NCBI GenBank assembly: GCA_037953745.1
Contig: JBAKBP010007104.1
Span: 39,157 to 103,156, forward strand
Source of the DNA: Lithodes maja
Taxonomy: Eukaryota > Arthropoda > Malacostraca > Decapoda > Lithodidae
Direction of reading: 5' to 3'
Length of the DNA stretch: 64,000 bases
The notes under the pieces were generated by a model. The model saw only the letters and a program-made list of their open reading frames with translations, ran no database searches and was not told the origin of the DNA. Below, one piece after another: positions 1 to 11,717 of the stretch. Every line of letters starts with the position of its first letter. Within the stretch, counting starts at the first letter, position 1. A program made the translations under genes and the position numbers.

Positions 1-505
1 AAAGGAACAGTCAGAGTAAGCTATGGGTATGGCAGAGATCGCTCAGTTCTCACTCTGATAGTAGTTTATATGGAACAATAAGTAAGGAACAACACTTGCC
101 CTTCATTGAAAACCGGTCCATTCACTGTCCTCTACCTCACTCCACTTCACCTCACTGTCCTTCTCCACCTCACTCTCCTTGACCACCTCACTCTCTTTCT
201 CCATCTCAAGTGATATCGAGGTCACCTTACGCTTTGAGAGGCATGATAAACGGATATATACACGGAGGAGAATCAGGAGATGTGCAACACAAAAACAGCT
301 ATATCGTACTGACGCGTCTCGTCCAAGTAGGTGACTCAGCCTTTATACCGGCGCTCCGACGGATCCCCATTTTAACGGACATTCACCCTTATGTTTCGGG
401 GCCGGGAGCGCGTCATCCGACATTTTCAAGACTGTCGGGCACATCTCGGGAACATACGACGTACAATGGACGATTATGACGGACATTTGCCCCTATTTAT
501 CCGAA
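1..505. other. No gene; degenerate repeat DNA
   Basis: I see no coding sequence. Positions 120-205 are a pyrimidine-rich run of CACCTCACT-like repeats. Positions 370-460 resemble the right part of the TIR element at 42281-44160: both have a shared ATTCACCCTTAT word followed by GCGTCATCCGACA. This is probably an old fragment of that family. Confidence 0.4.
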
Positions 506-677
506 AACTGATAATAATAATAATAATAAGCATGTTACTTATTTCTCATAAGCGCCAATTTTTCCGAAGAATTCACTAGCGCTCGAAAAGAGAAAGAAAA
601 AAGAACAAAAATCAATGCATCAAAAGAAGGCTTATATACAACACACATTTAACAATCACTAGCAGTGGCAAAATAGC

Positions 678-3578
678 CTAAACTCTATAGCCATCTGTCA
701 TGACACCTCTCTCAAGATCATAGCTTCTCTCAAAGAGAAAAGTCTTAAGTTGTCTCTTGAAGCATTCAACAGAACTCAGTTGTCTCATGGACAGCGGCAA
801 CCTGTTATACAACCTCGGAGCCATGTAGGAGAATGACCTCTCAAAGAAAGAAGACTGCTGGAAAGTCCTTGGTTCATCAAGACGAAAAGGGTCATTGTCA
901 TGACGCACAACTACACCATGGTGTGCCGGTGGGCACCTGAGCAGCTCCGCAAGGTACCTAGGCTCACCAAATTTGAGAACCTTAAAAGTCACCAAACACA
1001 ACTTAAATTCTATTCTTGCTCTTACTGGCAGCCAGTGCAGTTCTATGTGAAGAGATGTAGTAGGAGTTCTAAGTGGAACACCAAAAATTAGTCTTGCGGC
1101 CCTGTTAAGAACAGACTGAACTTTCTTCAAAATATAATTTGGAAGACCCACCAACAGGGCATTGCAATAATCAACACGAGAGAAGACCAATGAGTGAACC
1201 AACGTCAGGAGGCAACGTCTGGTTATAAACGGCTTCACCAAATAGAGATTTCTGATGTGCAAGTAACAACTTTTAACTATCTGGTTTACATGCTCTTTGA
1301 AATCTAATCGGGAGTTCACATATACACCCAGATTTCGAACAGAGTTGGCCGGTCGCAGCTGAGATCCACCCACATTGATGGAGAGGGCACCTACTATATC
1401 ATCAGCTCTTCTATTTCCTCGGATGATGAGAATATCAGTTTTACCATCATTTAGTTTAAGTTTTCTCGCTCTCATCCACTTCTTGATATCAGACATCAAC
1501 AATTCCATCTTACTCCGTATATCAACTATATTTGTGATTCTCACATAAATCTGGGTGTCATCTGCATAAAAGTGAAAGGTGACATTATGTGCACGAAGCA
1601 GAAGAGACAAACTGCTAATATAAATTATAAATAGGATAGGACCCAAAACTGATCCCTGCGGAACACCATACTGCAGGGGTGTCGAGTCCGAGACCACTTG
1701 ATTTACCATCACACTCTGGGATCTACCTGACAAGTACGACCCAAGAAGCAAGAGAGCGGAGTCACGCACACCACAATCATAAAGATCACTCAATAACAAC
1801 TCGTGATCCACTGTGTCAAAAGCCGCAGAGAGATCAAGCAAGACCAATAGTGAGGCCACACCATTGCAAATGTTCTCAACTAGATCATTATGTACTCTAA
1901 TCAATGCTGTTTCAGTTGAATGATGCTGTCGGTAAGCAGACTGAAAAATTGGGATAGTTTCATTCTGCTGAAGTAGTGGTTGTAATTGGTCAAGTATTGC
2001 ACGCTCTAATATCTTTGATATGAAGGACAGGTTGGAGACAGGACGATAGTTCAACATGTTCTCAACATCAAGTCCAGGTGTCTTTAGAGTAGGTTGGAGT
2101 AGTGCATGCTTTTCAGAATGTGGGAAGCTACCTTCAGAGAAGCACTTATTAATTATTTTGGAAATAAACTCAACTGTGTGATCATAGACTCTTGGTAGCT
2201 TGGAAACATTTATGGGATCCAACGGGCAAAATGTTTTATTGAGGTTTCTTATGTAGGACGAGATCATGTCCACCTCTACTGAGTGAAAGGATGAGAGGAC
2301 ATTATTAGGAATGTGTCGGGGTTGGAGTACAACTGAAAGTTCTTCACCAACAGAAGCATCATCCAGTTCCTGTCTTATGCGAGTTATCTTGCCAGCAAAA
2401 AATGCCACAAAGTTGGCAGCCAACTCGGCATCAGGTACAGAAGGTCTTAAGCTGACTCTTGTTTTTCCAAGTAAACTGTTTACAATTGAAGCCAACCTCC
2501 TCTGGTCGTTACCACACGAGTCAACTTTTCCCTGATAATACACTTTCTTTTCATCTTTGATTTTGTGGACCACAGCTCTTCTGGCTGACAGATATTGCAA
2601 CCATGTAGAGTCTGTTTTATTTTTCCGCCATTCACGTTCAGCTCTTCTACGCGCTCTTCTAAGAAATTTAACTCGAGTGCTATACCAGGGCGAATCATCT
2701 CGTACTATGATTTTCTTCTCTACTTCTGGACAGTGATGATCGAACACTAATTTAAGTGCATTTCCATGTACCTCCACCAGCTCATCTGAAGTAAGGTTGG
2801 AAGTATCAATACTTCCCAAGTACTGTTTTACTTCACTGCTAGCCAAATTTAGGTCTGCATTTTTATAATTTCTAAATCTGATTACTTTTTCATGTGTGAG
2901 TGGCTTAGGGAAATCAAAGCTGAAAGTAATCAAAGCATGATCAGAGGTATTAGGGTCAGCATTCTCAACATCAACATCCAGAACACCACCACAACCCACA
3001 GGAGAGAAAACCAAGTCAAGGGTGTGTCCTAAGATATGAGTTGGGTGGGACACATGGTTTACAAAATTGTTCTGATCAGTCAACTCAAGGAACTCAGGAG
3101 AGAATGGCTTCAGATGAGGGCTGTCAACCCAGTAATTAAAATCTCCACATATCAAAAGTCTTCCGGTTTTAGCAGAAAATTCCTCGAGAAACTGCCCAAA
3201 CTCTTCCATAAAACCCCTATCTGTGCCACGATGGCCAGGCCTATAGACAACTGCCATTCTTAGAATTTGTTGGAGTTTTATTTCCACTTCCAACAGTTCA
3301 TAATAAAGAGGGGCTGGGTTATGGCTTATTTGCAAGATATTCACCAGAGATGTGGAGTAGACAACTGCCACTCCACCACCCGGATGATCTCCCCTAGGCC
3401 TAGGAACATTTATTATGGAATGGGTTTTAGGCAATGCCGCCTGGATAATATTCAGATCTGACTCGAACAACCAGGTCTCAGTGAGACATAATACATCAAG
3501 GTTACGTTCATCCAAGATCTCGCAAATATGATCCATTTTGTTACGCAAGGAACGAACATTCAACAGACCCAGTTTCAA
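678..3578 (-). CDS. LINE ORF2: endonuclease and reverse transcriptase
   Basis: 966 codons, open throughout. Residues 1-230 are an APE-type endonuclease: NVRSLRNK near the start, LTETWL (catalytic Glu), GDFNYW, and SDHALITF (the SDH motif). The reverse transcriptase follows at about residues 470-740, with LDLSAAFDTVDH (first catalytic Asp), YGVPQGSVLGP, and FYADDTQIYV (the YADD catalytic pair). After RT comes the C-terminal region usual for CR1/L2 elements. The protein would nick target DNA and copy the LINE RNA at the nick. The listed start is a TTG codon, and the frame is open a little further upstream, overlapping the end of ORF1. Translation may therefore depend on reinitiation or a shift from ORF1. 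All catalytic motifs I can see are intact. Confidence 0.9.
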   Translation of the reverse strand: MKLGLLNVRSLRNKMDHICEILDERNLDVLCLTETWLFESDLNIIQAALPKTHSIINVPRPRGDHPGGGVAVVYSTSLVNILQISHNPAPLYYELLEVEIKLQQILRMAVVYRPGHRGTDRGFMEEFGQFLEEFSAKTGRLLICGDFNYWVDSPHLKPFSPEFLELTDQNNFVNHVSHPTHILGHTLDLVFSPVGCGGVLDVDVENADPNTSDHALITFSFDFPKPLTHEKVIRFRNYKNADLNLASSEVKQYLGSIDTSNLTSDELVEVHGNALKLVFDHHCPEVEKKIIVRDDSPWYSTRVKFLRRARRRAEREWRKNKTDSTWLQYLSARRAVVHKIKDEKKVYYQGKVDSCGNDQRRLASIVNSLLGKTRVSLRPSVPDAELAANFVAFFAGKITRIRQELDDASVGEELSVVLQPRHIPNNVLSSFHSVEVDMISSYIRNLNKTFCPLDPINVSKLPRVYDHTVEFISKIINKCFSEGSFPHSEKHALLQPTLKTPGLDVENMLNYRPVSNLSFISKILERAILDQLQPLLQQNETIPIFQSAYRQHHSTETALIRVHNDLVENICNGVASLLVLLDLSAAFDTVDHELLLSDLYDCGVRDSALLLLGSYLSGRSQSVMVNQVVSDSTPLQYGVPQGSVLGPILFIIYISSLSLLLRAHNVTFHFYADDTQIYVRITNIVDIRSKMELLMSDIKKWMRARKLKLNDGKTDILIIRGNRRADDIVGALSINVGGSQLRPANSVRNLGVYVNSRLDFKEHVNQIVKSCYLHIRNLYLVKPFITRRCLLTLVHSLVFSRVDYCNALLVGLPNYILKKVQSVLNRAARLIFGVPLRTPTTSLHIELHWLPVRARIEFKLCLVTFKVLKFGEPRYLAELLRCPPAHHGVVVRHDNDPFRLDEPRTFQQSSFFERSFSYMAPRLYNRLPLSMRQLSSVECFKRQLKTFLFERSYDLERGVMTDGYRV

Positions 3579-3661
3579 CCGGCTCCCATGTGCATTTTTC
3601 AGTTTTTTGAACCTACAAAATTGGTGTTCTCAATAACTTTATTTCTCTGAGCTGTCATTAA

Positions 3662-4141
3662 CCCTTCCTTCCCGGATGCCCTCATGTACGCCCATAAAAA
3701 AGCATGTAACAGGTACCCGGAAGGCCTCATATGCACCCACGACGTCACAGCCTGTGAGCTTGCTGTGCGAGGCGTCGGTCCGACGCATGTAAACAACAGC
3801 CGGCTGGACCGACGCTCCGCATCTCCGGCCACAAGAAGGAGAGCGTCGCTTGTTCTTGTGTGCCTGTATGTTGTTGTTCAGTATCGAAAAGTGGTGTAAA
3901 GTGGCTGGTTTGGCCATAAAGTTATCTCCAATGAAATCATCATCACAGCTCACCCAGTTGACTTAGAGAGCTCTACTTAATGCCATTTTACAGGTAAATA
4001 ACACAGCTACGCTTGGGGATGCGCGGGAATGCGGGAAGCAGTCTGATTAACGAATATACGGTAGCCTAGCCTAGACGTTTTTCGGCCAAAACACCCGGGT
4101 TTCGAGGAATATATATATAATACATAACCGGGGCTGGAGGG
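3662..4141. mobile_element. 480-bp TTAA MITE (piggyBac-type), in LINE ORF1
   Basis: Flanked by TTAA at 3658-3661 and 4142-4145, with termini CCCTTCCTTCCCGG and, at the other end, CCGGGGCTGGAGGG. It contains the core shared by all the 480-bp elements here (GTTGACTTAGAGAGCTCTAC). Near its left end are two related short palindromes (about 3675-3694 and 3723-3740). Removing it and one TTAA rejoins ORF1 in frame, which supports insertion into a formerly intact ORF1. Confidence 0.85.
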
Positions 4142-4145
4142 TTAA

Positions 4146-5453
4146 AGGACAATTTCTACTTGAGGCGAAATGATTTGGCGGCTCCGTAACTGATGTGGAG
4201 CTCATACAATTTATACATTTGGGGGAAGTCTTGTTGGTGCAGTCTTTTGAGTTATGAGTACCAGCACAGAAGTTGCATTTTGGATCCTCATTTTTCCGAT
4301 AACACCTGTCACTGGTATGACCAAAGCCCTGGCAATGGTAACATTGTGTTACCCAGAAGCGATCGTATGCACGACATCTCACAAGTCCAACATACACAGA
4401 ATTGCCATCATCCACAATGGAAGAGCGTATTTCAGGCGACATTTTTACTACCGCAATCTTAGTGTGTGCATCACTCTTTTGCTTAGTGAATAGCAAATTC
4501 ATAGCTAAGCCATCGTCGACCAGGGACTTTATTCTTGGGTTCTTGTTGAGGATGCTGGGAATGATCTCATTATCCTCAGCGTCACCAGCAATGCCTACCA
4601 GAGTCATTTTTGGCATCATCTTCTTTGGTTCGGAGACACTGAAGGCACTGTCCACCCCCAAACACTGATTGATGGCCCTTCCTGCATCTTCTTTGGCTTT
4701 CTTGGATGGAAGTCGTACCACCAGTACACCTGACTCAGTTCTAGTTAACTTGTTAACCGGAACCGAAGCCAAAGCAGTCTCGATTGCCTTTGTATCTGGT
4801 GGGCTTACTGGCTCGGAGGATCGGTCTTTTGGCTTCACTACCAGAACCTGATGGTCCCAGACATTTTTTTTCTTTCCACCATCTACCACCTCAGTGGTGC
4901 GTTTGGTCGGCTCCTTTTTGGTCTCCGCTGTTTCCCTCACTACCTTTTCCTTGCTCTTCAAAACCTGCACTACATTCTTCTCAAACTCTCTTTTCTCTTT
5001 TTCTCTCTCTTCCACCTGCTCCTTCATGATTTCTTCCAATGCATCCACCTTAGCATTTCCCACCCTTGTCCACTCATCTTTCTCCTCACTTATTACTCCC
5101 TTTACTTTCTCACTTAAATGGCCCTCATACTCCTTTAGCTGCTCCTTGAGTGCCATGTTCTCTGCCTCCAGCTCATCTACTTTCCTTATCACTGCATCTA
5201 GGTTAGCAATTAATGGCCCATCTGCAGTTGCTACTGAACTGGCTCCACATATTTCTGTCAGTGACTCCACCTTCACACCTATATCTCTCCTCCAATTCTC
5301 CATAACTCCCTTCCATCTTAACAGACCCATCATCTGTCTCTTCACTACAGTCAATTGATCCTCCACTTCACTACGCTCTGCCAGAAATCCCTCAAATTCA
5401 TAGCCCTCTTCATCTCCCAATAAACTCTGCCTCCGTTTGCCTTGGCCGGCCAT
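4146..5453 (-). CDS. LINE ORF1, zinc-knuckle nucleic-acid-binding protein (3' end interrupted)
   Basis: This is the ORF1 of the LINE whose ORF2 lies at 678-3578. It starts at ATG 5453. The first 200 residues are highly charged, with long Lys/Glu-rich stretches that should form a coiled coil. Near the C-terminus are CCHC knuckles, including CYHCQGFGHTSDRC and CNFCAGTHNSKDC, as in gag-like ORF1 proteins that coat LINE RNA. At 4145 the frame runs into a 480-bp MITE, which adds an unrelated tail and a stop. The original last residues of ORF1 resume at 3657 on the far side of the MITE and end near 3599. ORF1 is therefore broken in this copy while ORF2 is not. Confidence 0.8.
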
Positions 5454-5868
5454 TGTTTATATTTATGTAGCCTACAATTAAAAATATACAAAACACTTAA
5501 TAAAATTAGAGTAAAATTAAACTACTACCTGGGATAAACCCAGGTAGCGCCGCCCCCGTTTGTGTCACCCTATCTTGAAAAAATAATAAATGGAAAAAAT
5601 AAATAGAAATGGGTGTTTGCGAGGTCACCACGAGCAGGTGGGGTACGACTTGATTACCTTCCAAAGAAGGTAACCCAACCGAGGTGTCGCAAGTACTAGG
5701 CAAAGATGAAATGTGAAAACTTTAACCGTGTTTTGGGCCTTCAGCAGTAGCAGATACGTCACTCGGAAAACTAAACCCCATTGGTTACGATACTGCCACT
5801 GCGCAAAGCATCTTCCGACACTGTTAGAGACTGTAGGAACGATGACAAAAATGTCCGGCAAACGTAAG
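5454..5868. other. LINE 5' region and junction with older repeat
   Basis: No ORF. 5454-5800 is the presumed 5' UTR of the minus-strand LINE. From about 5808 the sequence (CCGACACTGTTAGAGAC and on) matches the TIR element at 44040-44080. The pogo-like element starting at 5871 interrupts that match. Confidence 0.5.
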
Positions 5869-6489
5869 TACCGTAAACTGGGGTAACTTCGTACTGCGGT
5901 GATAACTTCGGACATCGGCGATAATAAGTAATTAGACATTGTCATTATATAATGGAAACGCTTTTTTTTTTTTTTTTTTTTTGTGGGGTCCGTTTAGAGA
6001 AATGGCAAAGGAAGAGCCTGTAAAAGTCCTAGGGAACTGACATGAGTATATGTACACAAAACAAATATTATATATATGACGAAAATATGTACATTTTTCG
6101 CTACCCTGCCAAACTACTATCACCCTGAAGAAATTTGTTTGTATGAATGATGTTGTTACCTTACCTTTTGATACCTTTTGATGTGTTCGCCGCTCTTCTA
6201 GCGGCACCAAGGAGCGCGACGCCCCTCGTTATGGGTTGTGACTGATATAATTTTCTAGTAACATTACCAGAGACAACATCCACCAAAGGAAATTTGTTAC
6301 ACTTGTATAACGCTCTAGCTAGAACACTATCATTTAACCGATTGTGTTAAAAAAAAAAAACATGCTAACTTCGGACATGGAACAAAACAATAGTTTGTTA
6401 TTATTTCTATCTATCTATTGCCTGACGCCGTGATCCCCGAAGGGGTGGCCACGAACGAACCGCCCCCATGCACCTCTGTCCCCAGTCAG

Positions 6490-9431
6490 TCAACGCCCCT
6501 CCCCCCAACCAGCACCGCCTTCGTTCATGTACTTCCTCACTCCATCCTTCCACCTCTCATTCGGTCTACCTCTCCCTCTCTGTCCCTCCACCTCGCTCTT
6601 GTACACCCTCTTATTCATTCTCTCGCTTTCCATACGTTCCATATGGCCGAACCATCTCAAGTTGTTCCTTTTCACACTTTCCAGCACATCTACCTCCACA
6701 CCACACCTCCTTCTTACTTCCTCATTAGTCTGTCTATCCCTCCATGTAACTCCGCACGCACTCCTTAACCCTCCGACCCCGGCTATATATTATATATATA
6801 TTCCTCGAAATCCGGGTGTTTTGGCCGAAAAACGTCTAGGCTAGGCTACCGTATATTCGTTAATCAGACTGCTTCCCGCATTCCCGCGCATCCCCAAGCG
6901 TAGCTGTGTTATTTACCTGTAAAATGGCCTTAAGTAGAGCTCTCTAAGTCAACTGGGTGAGCTGTGATGATGATTTCATTGGAGATAACTTTATGGCCAA
7001 ACCAGCCACTTTACACCACTTTTCGATACTGAACAACAACATACAGGCACACACGAACAAGCGACGCTCTCCTTCTTGTGGCCGGAGATGCGGAGCGTCG
7101 GTCCAGCCGGCTGTTGTTTACATGCGTCGGACCGACGCCTCGCACACGAAGCTCACAGGCTTTCAAGCAATGGTACAATGTAGTACCACCCGGGTTCCTG
7201 GGGCCAAAAAAAAATGGTACACGTGTGTACCAACCGGGTTTGAAGGGTTAAGTAATTCATTTCCACTGCTCGCACTCTTCGTCTGAGTCTCTCAACCAAC
7301 GTCCATGCTTCGCTTCCGTAAGTCAGTGTCGGGATTACCACACTGTCATGCAAGGACTTCTTCACTTCCATACTGACCACCCTATTTCTTGTTACTGCTT
7401 TTAGCGTTCCTACAACCCTCTTCCCCTGTTGTACCCTCTCCCGCACTTCTTCATCCATAGTCCCATCTTTACTCAACACACTGCCCAGATACTTAAAAGA
7501 GTTGATGATCTCCATAGCCTGACCGTTCAGCTTCACCTCACACTCTGTGACTTCACCCCTTTCGAAGACCATAACCATGCTCTTCCCGCATTTACCTTCA
7601 AATTCCGTTTTTCGCACACTGTTCCAAACTCATTTACCAGACCCTGCAACTCCCATTCATTATTACTCACCAGAACTGTATCATCCACAAACAGCAGTAT
7701 AGGTAGCTTCCACTCAATTCCCTCCCTTTTCAGCGATACACCAACATCCACTGCTCTTGATAGTATTTCTTTCATGACTCCATCCATATATACAGTAAAC
7801 AACCACGGGGACATCACACACCCCTGTTTCAAACCAACATTCAGGTCAAAGAACTCGCTCTGCTCACTCTCCACACGTACTGCCGCCTTTGCACCCTCAT
7901 ACATGCTCTTCACTGCTTTCAGCAACTTGCCCTCTACTCCGTATATTCTAAGTACTTTCCACAAACCTTCTCTATCCACTCTGTCATAGGCCTTCTCCAA
8001 GTCCATAAAGACAACATACACCTTTTGTTTCTTCTCCAGATACTTCTCCACAACACAATTCAGGGTAAAAATCTGATCTACACATCCTCTTTCCTTCCTA
8101 AAACCTCCCTGCTCGTCGCCTATCCATTTCTCCGTTCTCACTCTCACTCTCTCAATCACTACCCTACTGTATACCTTCCCTACTACGCTTAGAAGACATA
8201 TTCCTCGGTGGTTACCACACACTCCTCTTTCCCCTTTGCCCTTATATAGGGGGACTATTATGCCAGTCTTCCAGTCATCGGGTGCAATCCCCTTCTCCCA
8301 TGCTAGTTTGCACATTTTCCATACCCATTCTATCACTATCTCACTACCATACCTCAACATTTCCCCACACACTCCATCTGTTCCTGGGGCTTTCCCCAAC
8401 TTCACTCTTTTCATGGCTTCCCACACTTCTGACCTCCTGATCCCCACCTCCTCCTCCACTACTTCTCTTCTTCTCCCTCCCATACCATATCCAGCTATGT
8501 TTGCTGGCTCTTCATTCCTTACATTTAGCAACTCACTGAAGTACTCCCTCCATCTTTCGACTCTCTCTTGCTTCTCGGCTAGCATTCTCCCATTCTTATC
8601 TTTCACACCCTTACTGTTTCCCTTGCTACCTTCCCTAACTTTCTTGACTTCTTTCCAGAACAGTTTCTTACTCTCCCTCCATTTTACACTCAGATTCCTT
8701 CCAAATTCCTCATCTACTCTTCTCTTACTTTCCTTCACTACTCTCTTCACCACCCTCTTACTCTCCACATACCTCGCTCGTTTCGGTCTCTCGAAATCTT
8801 CATTCCCTCTACTACCCAACCACTCTCTATATGCTTTCTTCTTTTCTTCCACAGCTATTCTTACCTCTTCTGTCCACCATGTTGTACCTTCACTCCCCTC
8901 CCTCTTCTCCTCTACTCCACACACCTCCTCACATGCTGCACAGATCTCATCCTTAAACACCTTGCTCATCTCCTCCACTTCCTCCATAACTTCCAGGTCG
9001 AACCCACCTAGTCGTCTTTCCACTGCTCTCCTGTACTCCTCCCTGACTTCCTCCTCCTGCAACCTCTCCACCCTCCTCACCACTCCACCCTCCTCTCGCC
9101 TCCCTCCAGCTCTCCTCACCCACTTCTTTTGTATCCTAACCTTAGCTACCACTACATAATGATCAGACAGACCCCCTCCAATACCCCTATACACCCTAGC
9201 ATCCTTCACAAATTTCTTCATTCGTTCATCCACAAATACATAATCAATCAATGACTTTCGTTCCACCACTATCTTATCCTTCATCGTCAACATCCGTTTC
9301 CACGTGTACCTGTGGATCATTCTGTGTCGGAAGAAGGTGTTGGCTATCCACAGCCTCCTCCCCACACATACGTCCACAAGTGCACTACCATTCCCATTCA
9401 CCTCTGATGGTACCCCCCACCCTCCCACCAC
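6490..9431 (-). pseudogene. RTE-type endonuclease/reverse transcriptase, broken
   Basis: The main frame is 9431-7533 (632 codons). It holds the C-terminal part of an APE endonuclease (IDYVFVDERM, LSDHYVV) and then a reverse transcriptase with VFMDLEKAYDRVD, GLKQGCVMSPWL, and a catalytic box reading FVDD where copy 2 has FADD. A frameshift moves the frame near 7600, and the sequence continues in 7617-7252. The MITE at 6769-7247 then interrupts it. The last part (GHMERMESERM and on) lies at 6699-6490. The A-to-V change next to the catalytic aspartates, the frameshift and the MITE make this copy inactive. The Ser/Thr/Leu-rich plus-strand frame at 8236-9159 is its antisense shadow. Confidence 0.8.
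6769..7247. mobile_element. 479-bp TTAA MITE in RTE copy 1
   Basis: TTAA at 6765-6768 and 7248-7251; left end CCCTCCGACCCCGGC, right end CCGGGTTTGAAGGG. It carries the common core GTTGACTTAGAGAGCTC on the complementary strand. Near the right end are two palindromes of the same type: 7171-7188 (TGGTAC arms) and 7215-7232 (TGGTACAC arms). Confidence 0.85.
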
Positions 9432-9485
9432 TCCCTCATCCCATTTGCCCTATGAAAATCATTCATAATACTTGTCCATCATTAA

Positions 9486-9964
9486 CCCTTCAACCCCGGG
9501 TGGTACACGTGTGTACCATTATGTTTTGCCCCCAGGAACCCGGGTGGTACAACATTGTACCATTGCTTGAAAGCCTGTGAGCTTCGTGTGCGAGGCGTCG
9601 GTCCGACGCATGTAAACAACAGCCGGCTGGACCGACACCCCGCATCTCCGGCCACAAGAAGGAGAGCGTCGATTGTTCGTGTGTGCCTGTATGTTGTTGT
9701 TAAGTATCGAAAAGTAGTGTAAAGTGGCTGTTTTGGCCATAAAGTTATCTCCAATGAAATCATCATCACAAATCAAGCACTTGACTTAGAGAGCTCTACT
9801 TAACGCCATTCTACAGGTAAATAACACAGCTACGCTTGGGGATGCGCGGGAATGCGGGAAGCAGTCAGCATAACAATGATACGGTAGCCTAGCCTAGACG
9901 TTTTTCGGCCAAAACACCCGGATTTCGGGGAATATTTATGTAATGCGTAGCCGGGGCGGGAGGG
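9486..9964. mobile_element. 479-bp TTAA MITE at the 5' side of RTE copy 1
   Basis: TTAA at 9482-9485 and 9965-9968. Inverted orientation relative to the copy at 6769. Palindromes at 9501-9518 and 9545-9562 both have perfect 8-bp arms starting TGGTACA. It belongs to the same subfamily as the 6769-7247 copy. Confidence 0.85.
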
Positions 9965-9968
9965 TTAA

Positions 9969-10148
9969 AATGGTGGTAAAAGATCAAATAATCATTCTCC
10001 GAATCCAAAAACCCATACAAATATGATATGCTAACCGATTTATGTATTTCGGATAATTCTGGATATATAATATATATAAATTAGGAGAGGCATATATCTT
10101 GTCCAAAGAAAATTTTATCTGCCGAAAGAAACACCAACAAATACGTTA
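9969..10148. other. Short anonymous AT-rich stretch
   Basis: Between the TTAA MITE and Tigger MITE copy A. No ORF or motif. Confidence 0.4.
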
Positions 10149-10150
10149 TA

Positions 10151-10919
10151 CAGTCAGGACCCCCAATTCGCGAGAATAGGGGTGACAGGAGGCATCGCGT
10201 ATTGTGAATTCGTGTATTGTGGAACTAACTTTAAATGGGAATAATTAGATTGGGTGACGTCTCTCAAGTATGGCCTATTTTCGAAATTTTTGGCCTTATT
10301 TTCGACATTTTTGGCTCTACAGTACAGTCTATATCTTATATATAATAAGAACAATGAATAAAAATATGAAACCTTACCTTAAAATTAGTAGTAGATAGGC
10401 TAGGACTAGGACTAGGACCGTAGGACTTCACGATTTTCTCCAACTTCTCCCTCCCTGACCAAATCGTACGAACAGTTTACTCTGACAACCCTATTGCACA
10501 GTTTCCTTCTCCTTTTTTCTTGCGATCCAACACTTCCACCTTCATTTTGTGTGTTATCTTCTTATATTGGCGTGGCATGGCGAAAAAAGTGGCAGGCACT
10601 ACAAACGTTTGGTCACTCCGCACGGCTATGAGCGCTTGAGCGGGACTGTGGGAGGGAGGGAGGGAGGGTAAGCGGGAGGGAAGGCAGGCGTATGCCCGTC
10701 TTCTTCTTTTTTCAGAGCTACTCCTGGGCCTCGCGAAACGTAGACGTGCTCGCGTATCAAGCGGGAATAGCGGATTTGGCCCCTTCTTAGCTCTCGATTC
10801 GTGTATTGTGGTACCACCTCGCGTAATTAATGTTTAATTAATTAATGTTATTTTCGAGGGGTAACTCGTGTATTAGGGTTTTCGCGCATTGTGGAATCGT
10901 GTATTGGGGGTCCTGACTG
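10151..10919. mobile_element. Tigger-derived MITE, 769 bp, copy A
   Basis: TIR CAGTCAGGACCCCCAATTCG at the left and its inverse at 10919, flanked by TA (10149-10150 and 10920-10921). On the minus strand it keeps the start of a Tigger-type transposase, beginning MPRQYKKITHK and continuing with a charged helix-turn-helix-like stretch. A stop follows. The catalytic domain is absent, so the copy is non-autonomous. Confidence 0.85.
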
Positions 10920-10953
10920 TACCTATAAAAATGCTCAAATTCATAAAAATGTA

Positions 10954-11717
10954 CAGTCAGGACCCCTAATTCGTGAGAATAGGGGTGACAGGAGGCATCG
11001 CGAATTCGTGTATTGTGGAACTAACTTTAAATGGGAATAATTAGATTGGGTGACATCTCTCAATTATGGCCTATTTTCGACATTTTTGGCCCTATTTTCG
11101 ACATTTTTGGCTCTACAGTACAGTCTATATCTTATATATAAGAACAACAATGAATAAAAATATGAAACCTTACCTTAAAATTAGTAGTAGATAGGCTAGG
11201 ACTAGGACTAGGACCGTAGGACTTCACGATTTTCTCCAACTTCTCCCTCCCTGACCAAATTGTACGAACAGTTTACTCTAACAAGCCCATAGCACGGCCT
11301 ATTGCACAGTTTCCTTCTCCTTTTTTCTTGCGATCCAACACTTCCACCTTCATTTTGTGTGTTATCTTCTTATATTGGCGTGGCATGGCGAAAAAAGTGG
11401 CAGGCACTACAAACGTTTGGTCACTCCGCACGGCTATGAGCGGGACTGTGGGAGGGAGGGTAAGCGGGAGGGAAGGCAGGCGTATGCCCGTCTTCTTCTT
11501 CTTCTCTTTTCGGAGCCACGCCTGGGCCTCGCGAAACGTAGACGTGCTCGCATATCAAGCGGGAATAGCGGATTTGGCCCCTTCTTAGCTCTCGATTCGT
11601 GTATTGTGGTACCACCTCGCGTAATTAATGTTTAATTAATTAATGTTATTTTCGAGGGGTAACTCGTGTATTAGGGTTTTCGCACATTGTGGAATCGTGT
11701 ATTGGGGGTCCTGACTG
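10954..11717. mobile_element. Tigger-derived MITE, 764 bp, copy B
   Basis: Same TIR (CAGTCAGGACCCCTAATTCG) with TA at 10952-10953 and 11718-11719. It lies 34 bp from copy A in the same orientation and differs by small indels. The same HTH exon remnant is on the minus strand. Confidence 0.85.

Larger units (their letters stand above)
506..5800 (-). mobile_element. CR1/L2-group LINE (non-LTR retrotransposon), near full length
   Basis: Reading on the minus strand, the element has a 5' region (about 5454-5800), an ORF1 with zinc knuckles, an ORF2 with endonuclease and reverse transcriptase, a short 3' UTR, and a (TTA)n tail at 510-531. The 5' boundary is not sharply defined. A TTAA MITE (3662-4141) sits in the last part of ORF1. 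The endonuclease-RT order and the C-terminal domain after RT are those of the CR1/L2 group; I cannot place the clade more finely. The (TTA)n tail is consistent with target-primed insertion, but I did not find a convincing target-site duplication. Confidence 0.8.
6405..9990 (-). mobile_element. RTE-type LINE, copy 1, 5' truncated and interrupted
   Basis: The minus-strand copy ends with a (ATAG)n tail at about 6406-6420, next to a 3' end that also occurs at 39545-39584. It is cut by two TTAA MITEs (6769-7247 and 9486-9964). The coding region between them is nearly the same as RTE copy 2 at 38047-39584. Only the end of the endonuclease domain remains at the 5' side. Sequence at 9969-10148 is not recognisably coding. 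Confidence 0.75.

Noticed and set aside
8236..9159. 307-codon plus-strand ORF rich in Ser, Leu and Thr
   Set aside because: Antisense of the RTE reverse transcriptase; composition reflects the purine-rich coding strand.
11357..11635. Short ORFs (60-90 codons) in Tigger MITEs
   Set aside because: Conserved only because the MITE copies are; the only meaningful coding remnant is the HTH exon on the other strand.
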